Shown here piece by piece: positions 63,190 to 64,000 of a stretch of DNA of 64,000 nucleotides. Each line of letters starts with the position of its first letter. The first letter of the stretch is position 1. Source of the stretch: Galbibacter marinus (GTDB lineage: Bacteria > Bacteroidota > Bacteroidia > Flavobacteriales > Flavobacteriaceae); assembly GCF_000300875.1 (NCBI RefSeq), contig NZ_AMSG01000002.1, positions 149,842-213,841 on the forward strand, read 5' to 3'. The position numbers and the translations under genes were made by a program. Below the pieces are notes generated by a model. The model saw only the letters and a list, made by a program, of their open reading frames with translations. It searched no databases and had not been told where the DNA came from.

Positions 63190-64000
63190 TTAGTTGGTTA
63201 TTTTAGCGTACGCCTCTAACGAATGTTTCCACAAAGTTTGTTGTTCATATCGCTGGATGACAGATGCTCTAGCGTTTGAACTAAGCTTTTCTAAAAGTTC
63301 AGGTCTGGTGCGAAGGGAACTCATTGCTAATAATAACATATCAGTGGATCTCGGTGGAATTAAAACACCAGTATGACCATCGATTATGATTTCATTGCAT
63401 CCAGTGATATCAGAGCAAATTACAGGTTTTTCCATGGCAGCGGCTTCCATGACAACCATTCCAAATCCTTCTCTATAGGATGGGAAAACGAAAACATCCA
63501 TGAGTTTAAAAAATGGTTTTACGTTGCTTTGATAACCTGCATATACAATAGCTGGATGATTCTTAATTAAAGATCTCGTTCTATCAGAAACAGGGTCCTG
63601 GATATCTTCAAAATCTCCAATCAACAGTAATCGAATCTCGGGATGGCTTTGATGCATTTGGGTAAATGCATCGATAAGTTCGTTGGTGCCTTTATCGCCT
63701 ACAAGACGTCCAACATAACCAAAGACAAAACTTCCTTCTGGGATGAGATTTTTGTCAATATTGGCACAAGGAGTTGCTTCAAGGTTAAATTGACTTGTAT
63801 TAATGCCATTGATACTACCATTCCAAATAATCCGTACTTCTTTGTTAGTAATCTTTTGTTCTAATAGGGTTTTTTTGGTGCCCTTACTCACGGCAAACAC
63901 ATGGGTTGAAAGTTTGCAACTTAAGCTTTCCATCCACATTAAGAACTTCCTTTTAAATCCACTAGTACCCTCGTATCGTAAACCTAGTACAAAATAAATT
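63190..64000 (-). CDS. GT4-family glycosyltransferase, partial (5' end beyond window)
   Basis: The reading frame is open to the window edge (GLRYEGTSGFKRKFLMWMES read back from the first internal ATG), so the N-terminal domain is missing. The remaining 270 residues hold the GT-B C-terminal domain: VFAVSKGTKKTLLEQ, FGYVGRLVGDKG, the EX7E-type motif REGFGMVVMEA and SDITGCNEII. It probably transfers a sugar from a nucleotide donor during exopolysaccharide or O-antigen synthesis, in line with the two genes before it. Confidence 0.9.
   Translation of the reverse strand, partial: IYFVLGLRYEGTSGFKRKFLMWMESLSCKLSTHVFAVSKGTKKTLLEQKITNKEVRIIWNGSINGINTSQFNLEATPCANIDKNLIPEGSFVFGYVGRLVGDKGTNELIDAFTQMHQSHPEIRLLLIGDFEDIQDPVSDRTRSLIKNHPAIVYAGYQSNVKPFFKLMDVFVFPSYREGFGMVVMEAAAMEKPVICSDITGCNEIIIDGHTGVLIPPRSTDMLLLAMSSLRTRPELLEKLSSNARASVIQRYEQQTLWKHSLEAYAKITN

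Noticed and set aside
1-64000. CRISPR array, insertion sequences, tRNA or rRNA genes, restriction or toxin-antitoxin modules
   Set aside because: No regularly spaced repeats, transposase motifs, terminal inverted repeats flanking a gene or tRNA-like cloverleaf consensus was noticed by reading. A tRNAscan or ISfinder search was not possible here.

Overview
The window looks like a chromosomal segment of a member of the Bacteroidota, most likely a marine Flavobacteriaceae. The evidence is the AT-rich sequence, a SusC/SusD pair with a one-protein hybrid two-component sensor, the Bacteroidota-type GlmU, L31 type B, short LeuA and CarB forms, several lineage-typical small proteins (CCC-motif, DUF2752, DUF4199, PrcB-like), and promoters of the TAnnTTTG type instead of sigma70 boxes. 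I see no tRNA, rRNA, CRISPR array, insertion sequence, prophage or restriction system. Genus cannot be fixed from the sequence alone.

Layout. 1-5253: the 3' end of ornithine aminotransferase, then a five-gene ferric-siderophore import operon (two FecCD permeases, ATPase, binding lipoprotein, siderophore-interacting reductase). 5366-13991: small membrane proteins, an Smr protein, an AraC-Ogt DNA repair fusion, a calcium-repeat lipoprotein, a cysteine desulfurase, a Tat-exported Gfo/Idh/MocA oxidoreductase, an ACT/OsmC pair divergent from an ArsR-type regulator, and a small anchored protein with two copies of a Cys/His motif. 14070-18402: leucine operon leuA-leuC-leuD-leuB on the minus strand. 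18557-33688: housekeeping and envelope genes (DMT exporter, MsbA-like ABC exporter, phosphohexomutase, GT2, DUF4199, L31 type B, GlmU-like enzyme, MtaB, lytic transglycosylase, cardiolipin synthase). 34018-37129: rpmH, which is too short for a 60-residue ORF cutoff, and carB.

37343-48880 is a small polysaccharide utilisation locus: a secreted GH43 enzyme, a 1404-residue hybrid sensor/AraC regulator, and a convergent susC-susD pair. The 0.8 kb gap between the GH43 gene and the sensor holds two unannotated candidate RNAs, one on each strand. These are the best non-coding leads in the window. 49385-59292 carries a PrcB-like lipoprotein, DUF808, a zinc metalloprotease lipoprotein, a DUF2975/XRE pair, a GlxA-like regulator, a secreted lectin-like protein, and a TonB receptor plus HMA metal-binding protein pair. 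59599-64000 appears to be the edge of an exopolysaccharide cluster (CapK-like adenylating enzyme, beta-helix lipoprotein, GT4 glycosyltransferase running off the window).

The most unusual points are the two candidate RNAs in the PUL, the duplicated 19-residue Cys/His motif protein at 13620-13991 (mostly synonymous divergence between its copies), operator-like palindromes ahead of the iron operon and the Gfo/Idh/MocA gene, and an inverted repeat sitting on the L31 promoter. Nothing here proves a new defence or mobile system. Promoter calls rest on short boxes that also occur by chance in AT-rich DNA, so they carry moderate confidence.
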